This document shows positions 8,445-17,413 of a stretch of 64,000 nt of DNA, in pieces. The stretch spans positions 86,267 to 150,266 of the forward strand of contig JANXVZ010000023.1 in assembly GCA_025351405.1 (NCBI GenBank), in the 5' to 3' direction. Source of the DNA: Sphingomonadales bacterium (GTDB lineage Bacteria > Pseudomonadota > Alphaproteobacteria > Sphingomonadales > Sphingomonadaceae). The notes beneath the pieces were generated by a model. The model was given only the letters and a program-made list of their open reading frames with translations, did not search any database and was not told where the DNA came from. Made by a program: the position numbers and the translations under genes. Within the stretch, counting starts at the first letter, position 1. Every line of letters starts with the position of its first letter.

Positions 8445-9866
8445 CTACGATATTTTTGCGTTAACGGCGTTGCCGAACCGGGATTTGACCACGGCCCAGG
8501 CAGCGCGCAGCCCCAGTGCCTCGCCACCTTTCGGCCGGCCGGGGCGCGCCTGCGGGTTCCATGCAAACGTGTCGAAATGCGCCCATGACGTCGTCGGCGG
8601 TACAAAGGCTTCAAGGAAAAGCGCCGCGGTGACAGCGCCGGCAAAGCCGCCTTCGGGGGAATTGTTGAGATCGGCGATGCTGGACTTGAGCATATCGGCA
8701 TAGCCCGGCCACAGCGGCAGCCGCCACAGCGGGTCCTCCGATTCTTTCGAGGCGGCGGCAAAATCGGCCGCCAGCGCATCGTCATTGCAGAACAGCGCCG
8801 GCAATTGCGGGCCGAGCGCCACCCGCGCGGCCCCGGTCAGCGTCGCAAAGTCGATGAGCAGCGCCGGTTGGTCCGCGATCGCCAGCGCCAGTGCATCGGC
8901 GAGCACCAGCCGGCCTTCGGCATCGGTGTTGGTGACCTCCACGGTTTTGCCGGCGCGCGTCATCAGGATATCTCCAGGCCGCATGGCGTTGCCTGAAATG
9001 GCATTTTCGACCGCCGGGATCAGCAGCCGCAGCCGCACCGGCAGCCCGGCTTCCATCACCAGCCGCGCCAACGCCAAAGCGTGGGCGGCGCCTCCCATGT
9101 CCTTCTTCATCAGCGCCATGCCGCCGCCGGGCTTGATGTTGAGGCCGCCGCTGTCGAACACCACGCCCTTGCCGACCAGTGTCAGCCGGGGGTGCGCCGC
9201 ATCACCCCATGTCATGTCGATGAGGCGGGGAGCACGCGAAGCAGCGCGCCCGACGGCGTGAATGCCGGGAAAATTGCCCGATAGCAGCGCCTCGCCCTTG
9301 ATGACGTCGACAGTCGCACCAAAGCGCCTTGCTTCGGCAATCACGGCTTCCGCCAGTTCGGCCGGGCCAAGGTCACTTGCCGGTGTATCCACGAGATCGC
9401 GAACGAGCGCGGTGGCGGCGGCAAGGCGCAGGCTTTCGGTGATCTTGGCAGGGTCGGCGAGAAGCAGCACCCGTGCGCCGCCATCTCCAACGCCCTTGCG
9501 ATAGCGATCGAAGCGATGCTGGGCGAGCAACCAGCCGAGCCCGGCGGCGGCGGCAGCGACACTGGCCCCGTCGCCATCGCGCAGGCGATAGCGCCCGGCG
9601 GGGAGCCGTGCGGCCGCGGCGGCAAGCGCCCATGGCGACAGCGCACCCGCTTCGACCCCAGCAAGCGCCGTCCAGTCGCCGGGAGCATCGCCCGGCAGCA
9701 GCGCGATGCTGTCGGCGGCGGCCTTGAAGCACTGCGCAGCCACGAAGTTGCGTACCCGCTCGCTCTGGCCGCGGAGCCAGCCGTCGAGCCCTGCTGTTGT
9801 CAGCAGCGTTACAGGAGTGGCGGGCGTGCCGTCATCGGCGGCGATCAGCGTGGCGAAATCGGTCAT
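8445..9866 (-). CDS. Leucyl aminopeptidase family protein (M17)
   Basis: A 473-residue M17 metalloaminopeptidase that releases N-terminal residues from peptides in the cytoplasm. Dinuclear-metal and catalytic blocks are present: KGVVFDSGGLNIKPGGGM with MKKDMGGA following, and the signature NTDAEGRLVLADAL. The family start MTDFATLIAADDG at ATG 9866 was chosen over the longer open frame. It is 56 nt downstream of rimO on the same strand and upstream of MarR and NlpC/P60, a peptide and muropeptide turnover neighbourhood. Confidence 0.93.
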   Translation of the reverse strand: MTDFATLIAADDGTPATPVTLLTTAGLDGWLRGQSERVRNFVAAQCFKAAADSIALLPGDAPGDWTALAGVEAGALSPWALAAAAARLPAGRYRLRDGDGASVAAAAAGLGWLLAQHRFDRYRKGVGDGGARVLLLADPAKITESLRLAAATALVRDLVDTPASDLGPAELAEAVIAEARRFGATVDVIKGEALLSGNFPGIHAVGRAASRAPRLIDMTWGDAAHPRLTLVGKGVVFDSGGLNIKPGGGMALMKKDMGGAAHALALARLVMEAGLPVRLRLLIPAVENAISGNAMRPGDILMTRAGKTVEVTNTDAEGRLVLADALALAIADQPALLIDFATLTGAARVALGPQLPALFCNDDALAADFAAASKESEDPLWRLPLWPGYADMLKSSIADLNNSPEGGFAGAVTAALFLEAFVPPTTSWAHFDTFAWNPQARPGRPKGGEALGLRAAWAVVKSRFGNAVNAKIS

Positions 9867-9922
9867 TCTGCCGGTGTAGCGGATGGACCGGGGCGGCGTC
9901 ACGCGGCGAAACGGCGCCGGCT

Positions 9923-11251
9923 CTATACTGCGACCCCGAACAGGTCGGCCTCGTCGGCCTCCTCGATGCGTACCCGCACGATATCGCCGACGCCGATCCC
10001 GCCTGCGTCGCGAAGATGCACCTCGCCGTCGATCTCGGGGGCGTCGTACTTGGATCGACCCGTGGCACCGCCATCCTCGTCGACCGCATCGATCAGCACG
10101 TCGATATCGCGGCCGACCTTGGCCTCCAGGCGCCGCGCCGATATTGCCGATTGCGCCGCCATGAAGCGGTGCCAGCGGGCATCCTTGACGTCTTCGGGGA
10201 CGGCACCCGGCAGCGCATTGGCGGCGGCGCCTTCGACCGCTTCGTAGCGGAACGCCCCGGCGCGATCGATCTGCGCCTGTTCGAGCCAGGTGAGCAGATA
10301 CTCGAAATCTTCCTCGGTCTCGCCCGGAAAGCCGATGACGAAGGTGCTGCGCAGCGCCAGGTCGGGCACCTGCGCCCGCCATTTCTGGATCCGCTCCAGC
10401 ACCTTCGCGTCGTTGGCGGGTCGCCGCATGGCGCGCAGCACCGCCGGCGAGGCATGCTGGAACGGAATATCGAGATACGGCAGCACAAGGCCCTCGGCCA
10501 TCAGGCCGATAAGCTGGTCGACGTGCGGATAGGGGTAGATATAGTGCAGCCGCACCCAGGCGCCGAGGAGGCCCAGTTCGCGCGCCAGGTCGGTGATATG
10601 GGCGCGCAGCGGGCGCCCCCCCAACGTCGAGACGGCATGACGCAGGTCGACACCATAAGCGGACGTGTCCTGCGCGATGACCAGAAGTTCCTTGGCCCCG
10701 CCCTTCACCAGCGCTTCCGCCTCGCGCAGGATCGCCGCAGGGGGACGGCTGGCGAGGTCGCCGCGCAAGCTCGGGATGATGCAGAAGGCGCAGCGATGGT
10801 CGCAGCCTTCGGAGATCTTGAGATAGCTGTAGTGCCGCGGCGTCAGCTTTAGGCCGGCATCGGGGATGAGATCGAGATACGCCGATTTTACCGGCGGCGC
10901 CGCCTCGCGGACGGCTGCGACGACGTCGTCATATTGCTGCGGTCCGGTGACCGCCAGTACGGCGGGAAAGCGCGCACGGATCGCATCGGCCTCGTGCCCC
11001 ATGCAGCCTGTGACGATGACCCGGCCGTTCTCGGCGATCGCCTCGCCGATGGCGTCGAGGCTTTCGGCCTTGGCGCTGTCGAGGAACCCGCAGGTGTTGA
11101 CGATGACGACATCGGCGCCGGCATAATCGCCCGACAGCGCATAGCCGTCGGCGCGCAGCTGGGTCAGGATGCGCTCGCTGTCCACCAGCGCTTTGGGGCA
11201 ACCGAGCGAGACCATGCCGACTCGCGGTGCCGTATCAAGGGTAAGTGTCAT
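9923..11251 (-). CDS. rimO: Ribosomal protein uS12 methylthiotransferase RimO
   Basis: A 442-residue radical-SAM enzyme that methylthiolates the conserved Asp of ribosomal protein S12. The N-terminal UPF0004 domain carries three cluster-binding cysteines ([25 protein letters not shown]). The radical-SAM motif CDHRCAFC lies near residue 150, and a C-terminal TRAM domain follows. [10 protein letters not shown] is the RimO hallmark that separates it from MiaB. ATG 11251 (MTLTLDTAP) was chosen; ATG 11263 is an alternative. Confidence 0.96.
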   Translation of the reverse strand: MTLTLDTAPRVGMVSLGCPKALVDSERILTQLRADGYALSGDYAGADVVIVNTCGFLDSAKAESLDAIGEAIAENGRVIVTGCMGHEADAIRARFPAVLAVTGPQQYDDVVAAVREAAPPVKSAYLDLIPDAGLKLTPRHYSYLKISEGCDHRCAFCIIPSLRGDLASRPPAAILREAEALVKGGAKELLVIAQDTSAYGVDLRHAVSTLGGRPLRAHITDLARELGLLGAWVRLHYIYPYPHVDQLIGLMAEGLVLPYLDIPFQHASPAVLRAMRRPANDAKVLERIQKWRAQVPDLALRSTFVIGFPGETEEDFEYLLTWLEQAQIDRAGAFRYEAVEGAAANALPGAVPEDVKDARWHRFMAAQSAISARRLEAKVGRDIDVLIDAVDEDGGATGRSKYDAPEIDGEVHLRDAGGIGVGDIVRVRIEEADEADLFGVAV

Positions 11252-11322
11252 TGGTGGGGCCATCGCGCAGCGCGGCGCAACACGCAAGCACTAGCATGCG
11301 ATTTGGCAAGGGCCGTTGGACG

Positions 11323-12264
11323 CTAGCGTCCGCCGATGACCTTTGCCGGGTCGACCGCGAGCCGCCCGCGGCGCAGTTCGAAATGCACCTGCGGCTCGGT
11401 AACGGCGCCGGTGGAGCCGGCGCGGGCGATGGCATCGCCCTGCCGGACCCGGTCGCCGCGCCTGACCAGCAGGGCTTCGTTATGACCATAGGCGGTAACC
11501 CAGCCATCGGCGTGCTTGACGAGCACAAGGTTGCCAAACCCGGCGATCGCGTCGCCGGCGTAGGCGACCACGCCGTCGGCGGCGGCGCGCACCGCAGTCC
11601 CCGCGCTGGCCTTCAGGTTGACGCCATCATTGTACCGACCGCCCGGCTTGGCACCGAAACCCGACAGGATGCGGCCCTCCACCGGCCAGGCAAAGCGCGG
11701 GCTGCCGCCGGGAATCGCCGGCAGCGGTGCAGGAATCGACGCTTCACGATGCGCCGCACCGGCGCCGGCCCGCGCGACCGGCCTTTCCACCGGCCTCTGG
11801 GCTCCCGCATCCGGGCGTTTCGGTGCCGCCGGCTCCCCGCCGGTGATCAGATCGTCGATATCGAGGTTGAACGCCTTGGCGCGCTCCAGCGCGGTCATCG
11901 CCGCGACCTGGTTGCGCGACGGCAACCGCAACCGGTCGCCGACTTCAAGGGTGTAGGGCGGCTTTAGCCCATTGCTGGCCACCACGCGGCCCCAATCGAC
12001 GCCATAGGCCCGGGCAATCGCAATGCCGGTTTCCCCCGGCTTGACGATGTGAAAGCGACCTTCAGGGGTTTCGACGCCGTCGGCGATGACCTTGCGCGCC
12101 TGCCAGGCGGGCCGCGGAGGCTGGACGCTGGCGGGCCGGGGCGCTGGCCGGGTTGGTGTCGGGGTCAACTGCGGCGGCGGGGTATAGGCGGCGCGCGGCC
12201 GTTGCGGGGCGCAGGCGGCAAGCCCCACGAGGATCAAGATTGGCAACCGCCGATGCATCACCAT
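11323..12264 (-). CDS. NlpD-like lipoprotein: LysM plus degenerate LytM (M23) domain
   Basis: A 313-residue lipoprotein with a signal peptide and lipobox (VGLAAC). A Pro/Thr-rich linker is followed by a LysM domain (FHIVKPGETGIAIARAYGVD to LRLP, about 70-115) and a C-terminal M23/LytM domain (about 200-310). The zinc ligands of active M23 enzymes are not conserved: the first-ligand region reads GRYNDGVNL where active enzymes have H-x3-D, and the final motif reads PQVHFE instead of H-x-H. The same loss is seen in NlpD/EnvC-type amidase activators, so this is probably an activator of septal amidases rather than an endopeptidase (inference). Confidence 0.88.
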   Translation of the reverse strand: MVMHRRLPILILVGLAACAPQRPRAAYTPPPQLTPTPTRPAPRPASVQPPRPAWQARKVIADGVETPEGRFHIVKPGETGIAIARAYGVDWGRVVASNGLKPPYTLEVGDRLRLPSRNQVAAMTALERAKAFNLDIDDLITGGEPAAPKRPDAGAQRPVERPVARAGAGAAHREASIPAPLPAIPGGSPRFAWPVEGRILSGFGAKPGGRYNDGVNLKASAGTAVRAAADGVVAYAGDAIAGFGNLVLVKHADGWVTAYGHNEALLVRRGDRVRQGDAIARAGSTGAVTEPQVHFELRRGRLAVDPAKVIGGR

Positions 12265-12332
12265 CGCGGCTGTAAGGCAAAGCACGGCACGCGGCCAGCG
12301 CGTCGGCCCACAGCGGTTGTTGCCCCGAAAAC

Positions 12333-12349
12333 TGTCGGGATTTTTTACA
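12333..12349 (+). promoter_or_regulatory. PEP-CTERM upstream element, copy 1 (putative enhancer-binding-protein site)
   Basis: The 17-nt element TGTCGGGATTTTTTACA has TGT...ACA dyad ends. The same 17-nt layout (TGTCGG, 5-6 nt, TTACA) recurs upstream of the other two PEP-CTERM genes. It lies 92 nt before the -24/-12 promoter of this gene, the range expected for a bacterial enhancer-binding protein. Confidence 0.65.
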
Positions 12350-12424
12350 CTCGGCGCGAGGAGCTTCCGGCGGCAAAACCCCGAGTGCCAGCGAATCGAA
12401 ACACTTCGTGCCGGCGGCAATCCT

Positions 12425-12440
12425 TGGCATAAATCTTGCA
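12425..12440 (+). promoter_or_regulatory. Sigma-54 (-24/-12) promoter of PEP-CTERM gene 1
   Basis: TGGCATAAATCTTGCA fits the RpoN consensus TGGCAcg-N4-TTGCa, with GG and GC 10 nt apart. It is 58 nt upstream of the start codon and downstream of the 17-nt element. Confidence 0.75.
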
Positions 12441-12498
12441 TGAATGTTAACAACGCCAAAGCGCGATCACAGTCTTGCCGACCTACGGAGTCCATTTC

Positions 12499-13104
12499 AT
12501 GAAGCTTTTCGCCACCGCCGCCGCCCTGCTGGCCTTTGCCGCTGTTCCGGCAACCGCGAGCACAGTGCTGTTTTCCGACTTCGATGCGGTGACCTCGCCC
12601 GATTTCGCCACGCAGGGCTACACCATCATCCCGGCCGCCGATGGCTGGACCAGCACCACCAACGGCATCGAACTGCAGCACAACGGCGTCGCCGGCACGC
12701 CGTTCTCGGGTCCCAACCTGGTCGAACTGGACACGTTCGTGAACAGCTCGATGTTCGTCAACCTGGGTGCCGGGCATTACACCGTCAGCTACTATTACTC
12801 GCCGCGCCCGGGTGTCGGCGCCGACAGCAATGGCATCGGCCTCAGCATCGGCACGACCGCACTCGACAGCATTACTGGCACCGGTGCCGGCAATACCGTC
12901 TGGCAACTGCGCTCGGTGACGTTCACCACGACCGGTGGCCCGCTGACGTTCAGCGCATTCGGCAACAGCGAGGGTGTCGGCGGCTATCTCGACAGCATCA
13001 CCATTTCGGCAGTGCCGGAGGCTTCGACCTGGGCGATGCTGATCGCCGGCTTCGGCATGGTCGGCTTTGCCGCGCGCCGGCGCGGCCGTGCCGTCGCCGC
13101 CTGA
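12499..13104 (+). CDS. PEP-CTERM sorting domain protein 1 (variant motif)
   Basis: A 201-residue exported protein with a signal peptide (MKLFATAAALLAFAAVPATA), a Gly/Ser/Thr-rich beta-type body without cysteines, and a C-terminal sorting tail: VPEASTWAMLIAGFGMVGF followed by an Arg cluster. Exosortase cleaves this tail and links the protein to the envelope or exopolysaccharide. The third motif position is Ala instead of Pro (PEA). The start ATG 12499 has GGAG 8 nt upstream, better than the upstream in-frame ATG. The gene lies under a putative sigma-54 promoter and is followed by a terminator. Confidence 0.88.
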   Translation: MKLFATAAALLAFAAVPATASTVLFSDFDAVTSPDFATQGYTIIPAADGWTSTTNGIELQHNGVAGTPFSGPNLVELDTFVNSSMFVNLGAGHYTVSYYYSPRPGVGADSNGIGLSIGTTALDSITGTGAGNTVWQLRSVTFTTTGGPLTFSAFGNSEGVGGYLDSITISAVPEASTWAMLIAGFGMVGFAARRRGRAVAA

Positions 13105-13123
13105 CCGTTCCTGCCACGATATG

Positions 13124-13159
13124 AAAGGGCGGCGTGCCACCGGCGCGTCGCCCTTTTTT
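13124..13159 (+). terminator. Rho-independent terminator after PEP-CTERM gene 1
   Basis: An 11-bp stem (AAAGGGCGGCG with CGTCGCCCTTT, one wobble pair) and an 11-nt loop run into TTTTTT. Confidence 0.8.
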
Positions 13160-13214
13160 ATGATCGGCAGCCAGCGCACCCGTTAACACTTTTCGTGACG
13201 CTACCGTTCTTTCG

Positions 13215-13231
13215 TGTCGGAATATCTTACA
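13215..13231 (+). promoter_or_regulatory. PEP-CTERM upstream element, copy 2
   Basis: TGTCGGAATATCTTACA is the same 17-nt layout as the copies at 12333 and 20414. It lies 80 nt upstream of the -24/-12 element of PEP-CTERM gene 2. Confidence 0.65.
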
Positions 13232-13294
13232 CTATAGGTTTCCTATGCAGCCGCACCGGACGGCATTTCAATAGCTTGCACGCAATACGAGACT

Positions 13295-13310
13295 TGGCCC
13301 AGTTTTTGCA
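13295..13310 (+). promoter_or_regulatory. Sigma-54 (-24/-12) promoter of PEP-CTERM gene 2
   Basis: TGGCCCAGTTTTTGCA has the GG and GC dinucleotides at RpoN spacing and a T-rich run before TTGCA. It lies 90 nt upstream of the start codon. Confidence 0.7.
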
Positions 13311-13400
13311 TCGGGGACATGCGAGGGTTAATCGACAGATAATTTGTCGTCTTGGCCGCCACTGTTTTTTGACCGCCTTCAACGACGGAGATATTCGATC

Positions 13401-14222
13401 ATGCGTATCGCTCGCAACCTTCTCGCCACTGCACTCGTGGTTGGCGCCGCACTTTCCGTCGCCGCCCCGGCCAACGCCGTGGTTTCGACCTTCGCGACGT
13501 TCAGTTCCAAGACGGCAGCCCGTGACGTGTCGTTCGTCAACAGCGGCAATTCGGTCAACCGCCTGACTGACGCCCGCTTTTTCACCTCGCTCAACGGAAC
13601 GACGGCGAGCGCCGTTGCGGTCAACTTCAGCTTCCTGATCCCGTCGCTGGCACCGTATGTCACCAACGTCACCGCGCTTTACACCTACAACGCGACGGTC
13701 GCCAAAGGCAGCCCGATCGCCAGCGGCGTCAGCGGTTCGCCGTTCAACCAGATGAACCTCAGTGGCTCATTCTCGTTCGTGACCACCTCGGCGATCACCC
13801 TGACCGGGCCGAACTTCACGCCGCACACCTATGCGGCGGGTTCTAACCTGTTGTCGGGCACCTTTACCGCCGGCAACATTGTCGGCACCCTGGGCGGCAC
13901 CGCCGGCAGCACCTTTGCATCGTCGGTCAGCGGCGGCGTGCTCGTCTTCACGTCGGATTTCCTCGACTTCACCAACGTCGTCGAACTCGATCGTGCGACC
14001 TCGCTGACCTCGGTCAACCCCAAGTTCTCCAAGCACGGCGGCGCCAACGGTGCCTTGGCCAACTTCCGCGCCGTCGTCGGTGGCCAGTTCTCGTCGGACC
14101 CCGTGCCCGTCGTCAACTTCATCCGCGCCGTTCCGGAGCCGCAGAGCTGGGTGATGATGATCGCCGGCTTCGGCATGGTCGGTTTCGCCGCCCGCCGCCG
14201 GACCCGCGCAATCGCCGCCTGA
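13401..14222 (+). CDS. PEP-CTERM sorting domain protein 2
   Basis: A 273-residue exported protein. The signal peptide (MRIARNLLATALVVGAALSV, then AAPANA) is followed by a Ser/Thr/Asn-rich body with no recognised enzyme motif. The tail AVPEPQSWVMMIAGFGMVGF plus a basic end is a classic PEP-CTERM sorting signal. ATG 13401 has CGGAG 10 nt upstream. The final 20 residues are nearly identical to those of the gene at 12499 although the bodies are unrelated, as expected for independently evolving cargo sharing one sorting tail. Confidence 0.9.
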   Translation: MRIARNLLATALVVGAALSVAAPANAVVSTFATFSSKTAARDVSFVNSGNSVNRLTDARFFTSLNGTTASAVAVNFSFLIPSLAPYVTNVTALYTYNATVAKGSPIASGVSGSPFNQMNLSGSFSFVTTSAITLTGPNFTPHTYAAGSNLLSGTFTAGNIVGTLGGTAGSTFASSVSGGVLVFTSDFLDFTNVVELDRATSLTSVNPKFSKHGGANGALANFRAVVGGQFSSDPVPVVNFIRAVPEPQSWVMMIAGFGMVGFAARRRTRAIAA

Positions 14223-14240
14223 CGCAGGCTTCGCACATTA

Positions 14241-14275
14241 AAAAGGGCGGCAGTTGCAAGACTGCCGCCCTTTTT
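14241..14275. terminator. Bidirectional terminator between PEP-CTERM gene 2 and surE
   Basis: A 14-bp perfect stem (AAAAGGGCGGCAGT with its complement) and a 6-nt loop, flanked by A and T runs on both sides. It lies between convergent genes and can serve both strands. Confidence 0.88.
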
Positions 14276-14304
14276 CGTGCGTGACGCCGTGAGGCAGCCC
14301 GCGC

Positions 14305-15093
14305 TCAGGAAGGCCGAACCGTCTCCGCCAGCGGTGCCAGCACGGCGTTGAGGCTCGCCATCGTCTGGTAATGGGTCATGTCGAGGTGCAGCGGCGTTAC
14401 TGAAATGCAGCGTTCGTGCATCGCCTTCAAATCGGTTTCATGTCCCGCATCGGTGTTTTCGCGGCCAAAGCCATGCCAGAAATAGGGAAAGCCGCGCGGG
14501 TCGATGCGTTCGACGAGATGAATATTGCCATAGTCGCGAAAGCCCTGCTCGGTCACCCGGACACCGGCGACCTGGTCGGACGTGACCGGCGGGAAATTGA
14601 TGTTGATGAGCACGCCCCTGGGCCAGTCGATACCCTGGATTCGGCGCAGCACATCGGCGCCAAAGCTGGTGGCGGTCGAAAAGTCTTCCTGCCCCATGGC
14701 ATAATTGGCCATTACCTGGCTGAGCGCGACCGATCGGATGCCGGCAAGGCAGCCTTCCATCGCGGCTGAAACCGTGCCCGAATAGGTCACGTCCTCGGCC
14801 AGGTTGCCGCCGCGATTGACCCCCGACAGGATTAGATCGGGCTTGTGGTCCTTCATGACGGCGCCGAGCGCCAGCATGACGCAATCGGTGGGGGTGCCGC
14901 GCACGGCATAGCGCCTCGGGCCGACCTCGCGCAGCCGCACCGGCTGCGACAGCGTCAGCGAATGGCCGGCGCCGGACTGCTCCTCTGCCGGCGCCACCAC
15001 CCAGACATCATCGGACAGTTCGGCCGCGATGGCTTCAAGCGCGACGAGCCCGGGTGCGTTGATGCCGTCATCGTTGGTTACGAGGATGCGCAT
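14305..15093 (-). CDS. surE: 5'/3'-nucleotidase SurE
   Basis: A 262-residue metal-dependent nucleoside monophosphate phosphatase. The N-terminal MRILVTNDDGINAPG contains the metal-binding NDDG, and the GVNRGGNL and TYSGTVSAAMEG blocks are the conserved active-site segments of SurE. AAGGA precedes ATG 15093. It is directly downstream of serS on the same strand with a 94-nt gap, a common alphaproteobacterial order. Confidence 0.96.
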   Translation of the reverse strand: MRILVTNDDGINAPGLVALEAIAAELSDDVWVVAPAEEQSGAGHSLTLSQPVRLREVGPRRYAVRGTPTDCVMLALGAVMKDHKPDLILSGVNRGGNLAEDVTYSGTVSAAMEGCLAGIRSVALSQVMANYAMGQEDFSTATSFGADVLRRIQGIDWPRGVLININFPPVTSDQVAGVRVTEQGFRDYGNIHLVERIDPRGFPYFWHGFGRENTDAGHETDLKAMHERCISVTPLHLDMTHYQTMASLNAVLAPLAETVRPS

Positions 15094-15187
15094 GGTGATA
15101 AAATTCCTTGGTCATGCCGGCGTTGTGTCGGCATCGATTGTTGGGCCAGCCGACAGAGACCCGGCATCACCCGCTACATGTCGGACG

Positions 15188-16465
15188 TCAGGGCGTCAGC
15201 ACCGTCACGCCGCCCATATAGGCATGCAGCACCTGTGGCACCCGCACGCTGCCATCGGCGGCCTGGTAGTTTTCAATGACCGCGACCAGCGCCCGCCCGA
15301 CCGCCAGCCCCGAACCGTTGAGCGTGTGGACGAAGCCCCGCGTGCCTTTTTCGCCGCGGGTCTTCCAGCGCGTGCCCATGCGCCGCGCCTGGAAGTCGCC
15401 ACAGTCGGAGATGCTCGAAATTTCGCGCCATTCATCTTGCCCGGGCAACCAAACTTCGAGGTCATAAGTTTTGCGCGCCGAAAATCCCATATCACCTGCA
15501 CACAGTAGCACCCGGCGATAGGCAAGGCCGAGATTGTCGAGGACGGTTTCCGCCGCCCGGGTCATGCGCTCATGCTCGGAGGCAGCCTGCTCGGGGGTGC
15601 AGATCGCCACCAGCTCGACCTTTTCGAACTGGTGCTGGCGGATCAGCCCCTTGGTGTCACGCCCGGCGCTGCCGGCTTCGGAGCGGAAACACGGCGTCAA
15701 CGCCGTCAGCCGGATCGGCAGCGCATCTTCATCTACGATGCTGTCCCGCACCAGATTGGTCAGCGGCACTTCGGCGGTGGGGATCAGGTAACGGCCATCG
15801 GTCGTCTTGAACAAATCTTCCTCGAACTTCGGCAACTGCCCGGTGCCGAACAGCGCCGCGTCGCGCACCAGCAACGGCACCGCGGTTTCCTGATAGCCAT
15901 GCGCTTCGGTCTGCACGTCGAGCATATATTGCCCCAGCGCCCGGTGCAGGCGCGCCAGCTGTCCTTTTAAAACCGCAAAGCGGGCGCCGGACATCCTTGC
16001 CGCCGCATCGGGATCATAGCCCAGCGCCGCTGCCACCGCATCATGCTCACGCGGGGTGAAGTCGAAAACCGGCGGCGTACCGCGTTCATGGACGACCCTG
16101 TTGCCATGCTCGTCGAGGCCATCCGGCACATCTTCGGCGGGCGCATTCGGTAACCCGGCGAGCGCGGTTTCCAGCGCTTCAGCGCAGTCACGCTCCTGTT
16201 GCTCAAGCCCGGGGATGCGTTCCTTCAGCGTACCGACGGTCGCCATCAGGGCCTCGGCGGCGGCGATGTCGCCCTGGCTGCGCGCCAGGCCGATCGCCCG
16301 CGAGGCTTCGTTGCGCTGCGCCAGCGCGGCCTGCAGTTCGGTCTGCACGGCGCGCAACGCGCTGTCGGCCGCCATTGCCGCCGCCGATGCCGATGCAACC
16401 CCGCGCCGTGCCAGAGCGGCATCGAAGGCGGCCGGGTCGGCGCGAATGAGCTTGATATCGTGCAT
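15188..16465 (-). CDS. serS: Serine--tRNA ligase
   Basis: A 425-residue class II aminoacyl-tRNA synthetase that charges tRNA-Ser. The N-terminal coiled-coil arm (about 30-105) is followed by the class II core with TAEVPLTNL (motif-1 region), FRSEAGSAGRDTKGLIRQHQ (motif 2) and NGSGLAVGRALVAVIENYQ (motif 3). ATG 16465 (MHDIKLIR) is the family start. It is divergent from the zinc-ribbon gene, with 97 nt between the starts. Confidence 0.97.
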   Translation of the reverse strand: MHDIKLIRADPAAFDAALARRGVASASAAAMAADSALRAVQTELQAALAQRNEASRAIGLARSQGDIAAAEALMATVGTLKERIPGLEQQERDCAEALETALAGLPNAPAEDVPDGLDEHGNRVVHERGTPPVFDFTPREHDAVAAALGYDPDAAARMSGARFAVLKGQLARLHRALGQYMLDVQTEAHGYQETAVPLLVRDAALFGTGQLPKFEEDLFKTTDGRYLIPTAEVPLTNLVRDSIVDEDALPIRLTALTPCFRSEAGSAGRDTKGLIRQHQFEKVELVAICTPEQAASEHERMTRAAETVLDNLGLAYRRVLLCAGDMGFSARKTYDLEVWLPGQDEWREISSISDCGDFQARRMGTRWKTRGEKGTRGFVHTLNGSGLAVGRALVAVIENYQAADGSVRVPQVLHAYMGGVTVLTP

Positions 16466-16562
16466 CCCTGCCCTATCGCCGAGCGCCGGGTGCGAGGCAA
16501 GTATCGTACGCACCGCCAGACAGCGATTGCACCCGAATCGCGACAGTGCCAGAATCGCCGGA

Positions 16563-17339
16563 ATGATCGTGACCTGCCCGAATTGCGGCGCCCGCTATCG
16601 CTTGCCAGCAGCGGCAGCGGGGCGTGCTGCCCGGATGCGCTGTGCCGCCTGCGAATATCGCTGGACCCTGCAGCCGGAAACAACGGCCGCAACGCCGGAG
16701 ACCGAGGCGGAACCAGCTTCGGCAATGTCACCTACGGGTCCAGCAACAGGCACGCTGCCCGTGGATGCTCCGGCGGAAATGCCGGCGGAAATACCGCCCG
16801 ACAGGCGGGCAGCGGAATTGCCACGGGAATCGGAAAATCGCTGGGTCTTCGCGGATCGCGCCGAAGACCGCACACCTTATCAGCCGGACGAGGATGAAGA
16901 GGAGCAGCCCAGATCGCGGCTGCTCGCCACCCTGGTCGCTATCATTGTCGGCCTGGCGCTCAGCCTGGCCGCCGCGGGGCTCTGGCTGGGCGATGTTCGC
17001 AGCGCCGATGTGGCGCGCCTTCCCATCATCGGCCCGCAACTGGCAACCATGACGCCGGCGCCCTCGCGGTTGCGCATCGACGTCAAAGGGGTGATGACGC
17101 AGCTCGATTCAGGTGGTCTGGTGCTCCAGGTCAACGGCAGCATCACCAACGCCGGCAAGACCGCACAAACCCTGCCGAGACTTCTGGCGGTGCTGTCCGG
17201 CCCGCGCGGAGTGGCACTGCGCTGGACAGTGGCGCCGCCGGTCGCCAGCCTGCCGGCGGGACGCAGCGTGCCGTTCGAGAGCGTGGTCACCAACTTTCCC
17301 GCCGACGCGCGAAGCCTGAGCATCACCGTCGCGCACTGA
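16563..17339 (+). CDS. MJ0042-type zinc-ribbon membrane protein
   Basis: A 258-residue protein. The N-terminal zinc ribbon has CPNCG (Cys5 and Cys8) and CAAC (about 27-30). An acidic, Pro/Glu-rich linker reaches about residue 118. One transmembrane helix (LLATLVAIIVGLALSLAAAG, about 120-142) precedes a C-terminal extracytoplasmic beta-rich domain of the DUF3426 type (about 160-258). Proteins of this layout are common in alphaproteobacteria and have no settled function. Confidence 0.85.
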   Translation: MIVTCPNCGARYRLPAAAAGRAARMRCAACEYRWTLQPETTAATPETEAEPASAMSPTGPATGTLPVDAPAEMPAEIPPDRRAAELPRESENRWVFADRAEDRTPYQPDEDEEEQPRSRLLATLVAIIVGLALSLAAAGLWLGDVRSADVARLPIIGPQLATMTPAPSRLRIDVKGVMTQLDSGGLVLQVNGSITNAGKTAQTLPRLLAVLSGPRGVALRWTVAPPVASLPAGRSVPFESVVTNFPADARSLSITVAH

Positions 17340-17413
17340 CCTGATATTTGGTGCTGGATTCTCTGCCCCCCGCGTGACATCTGCGTGGAGAAAGCCATAG
17401 GGGAGAGACGTCC

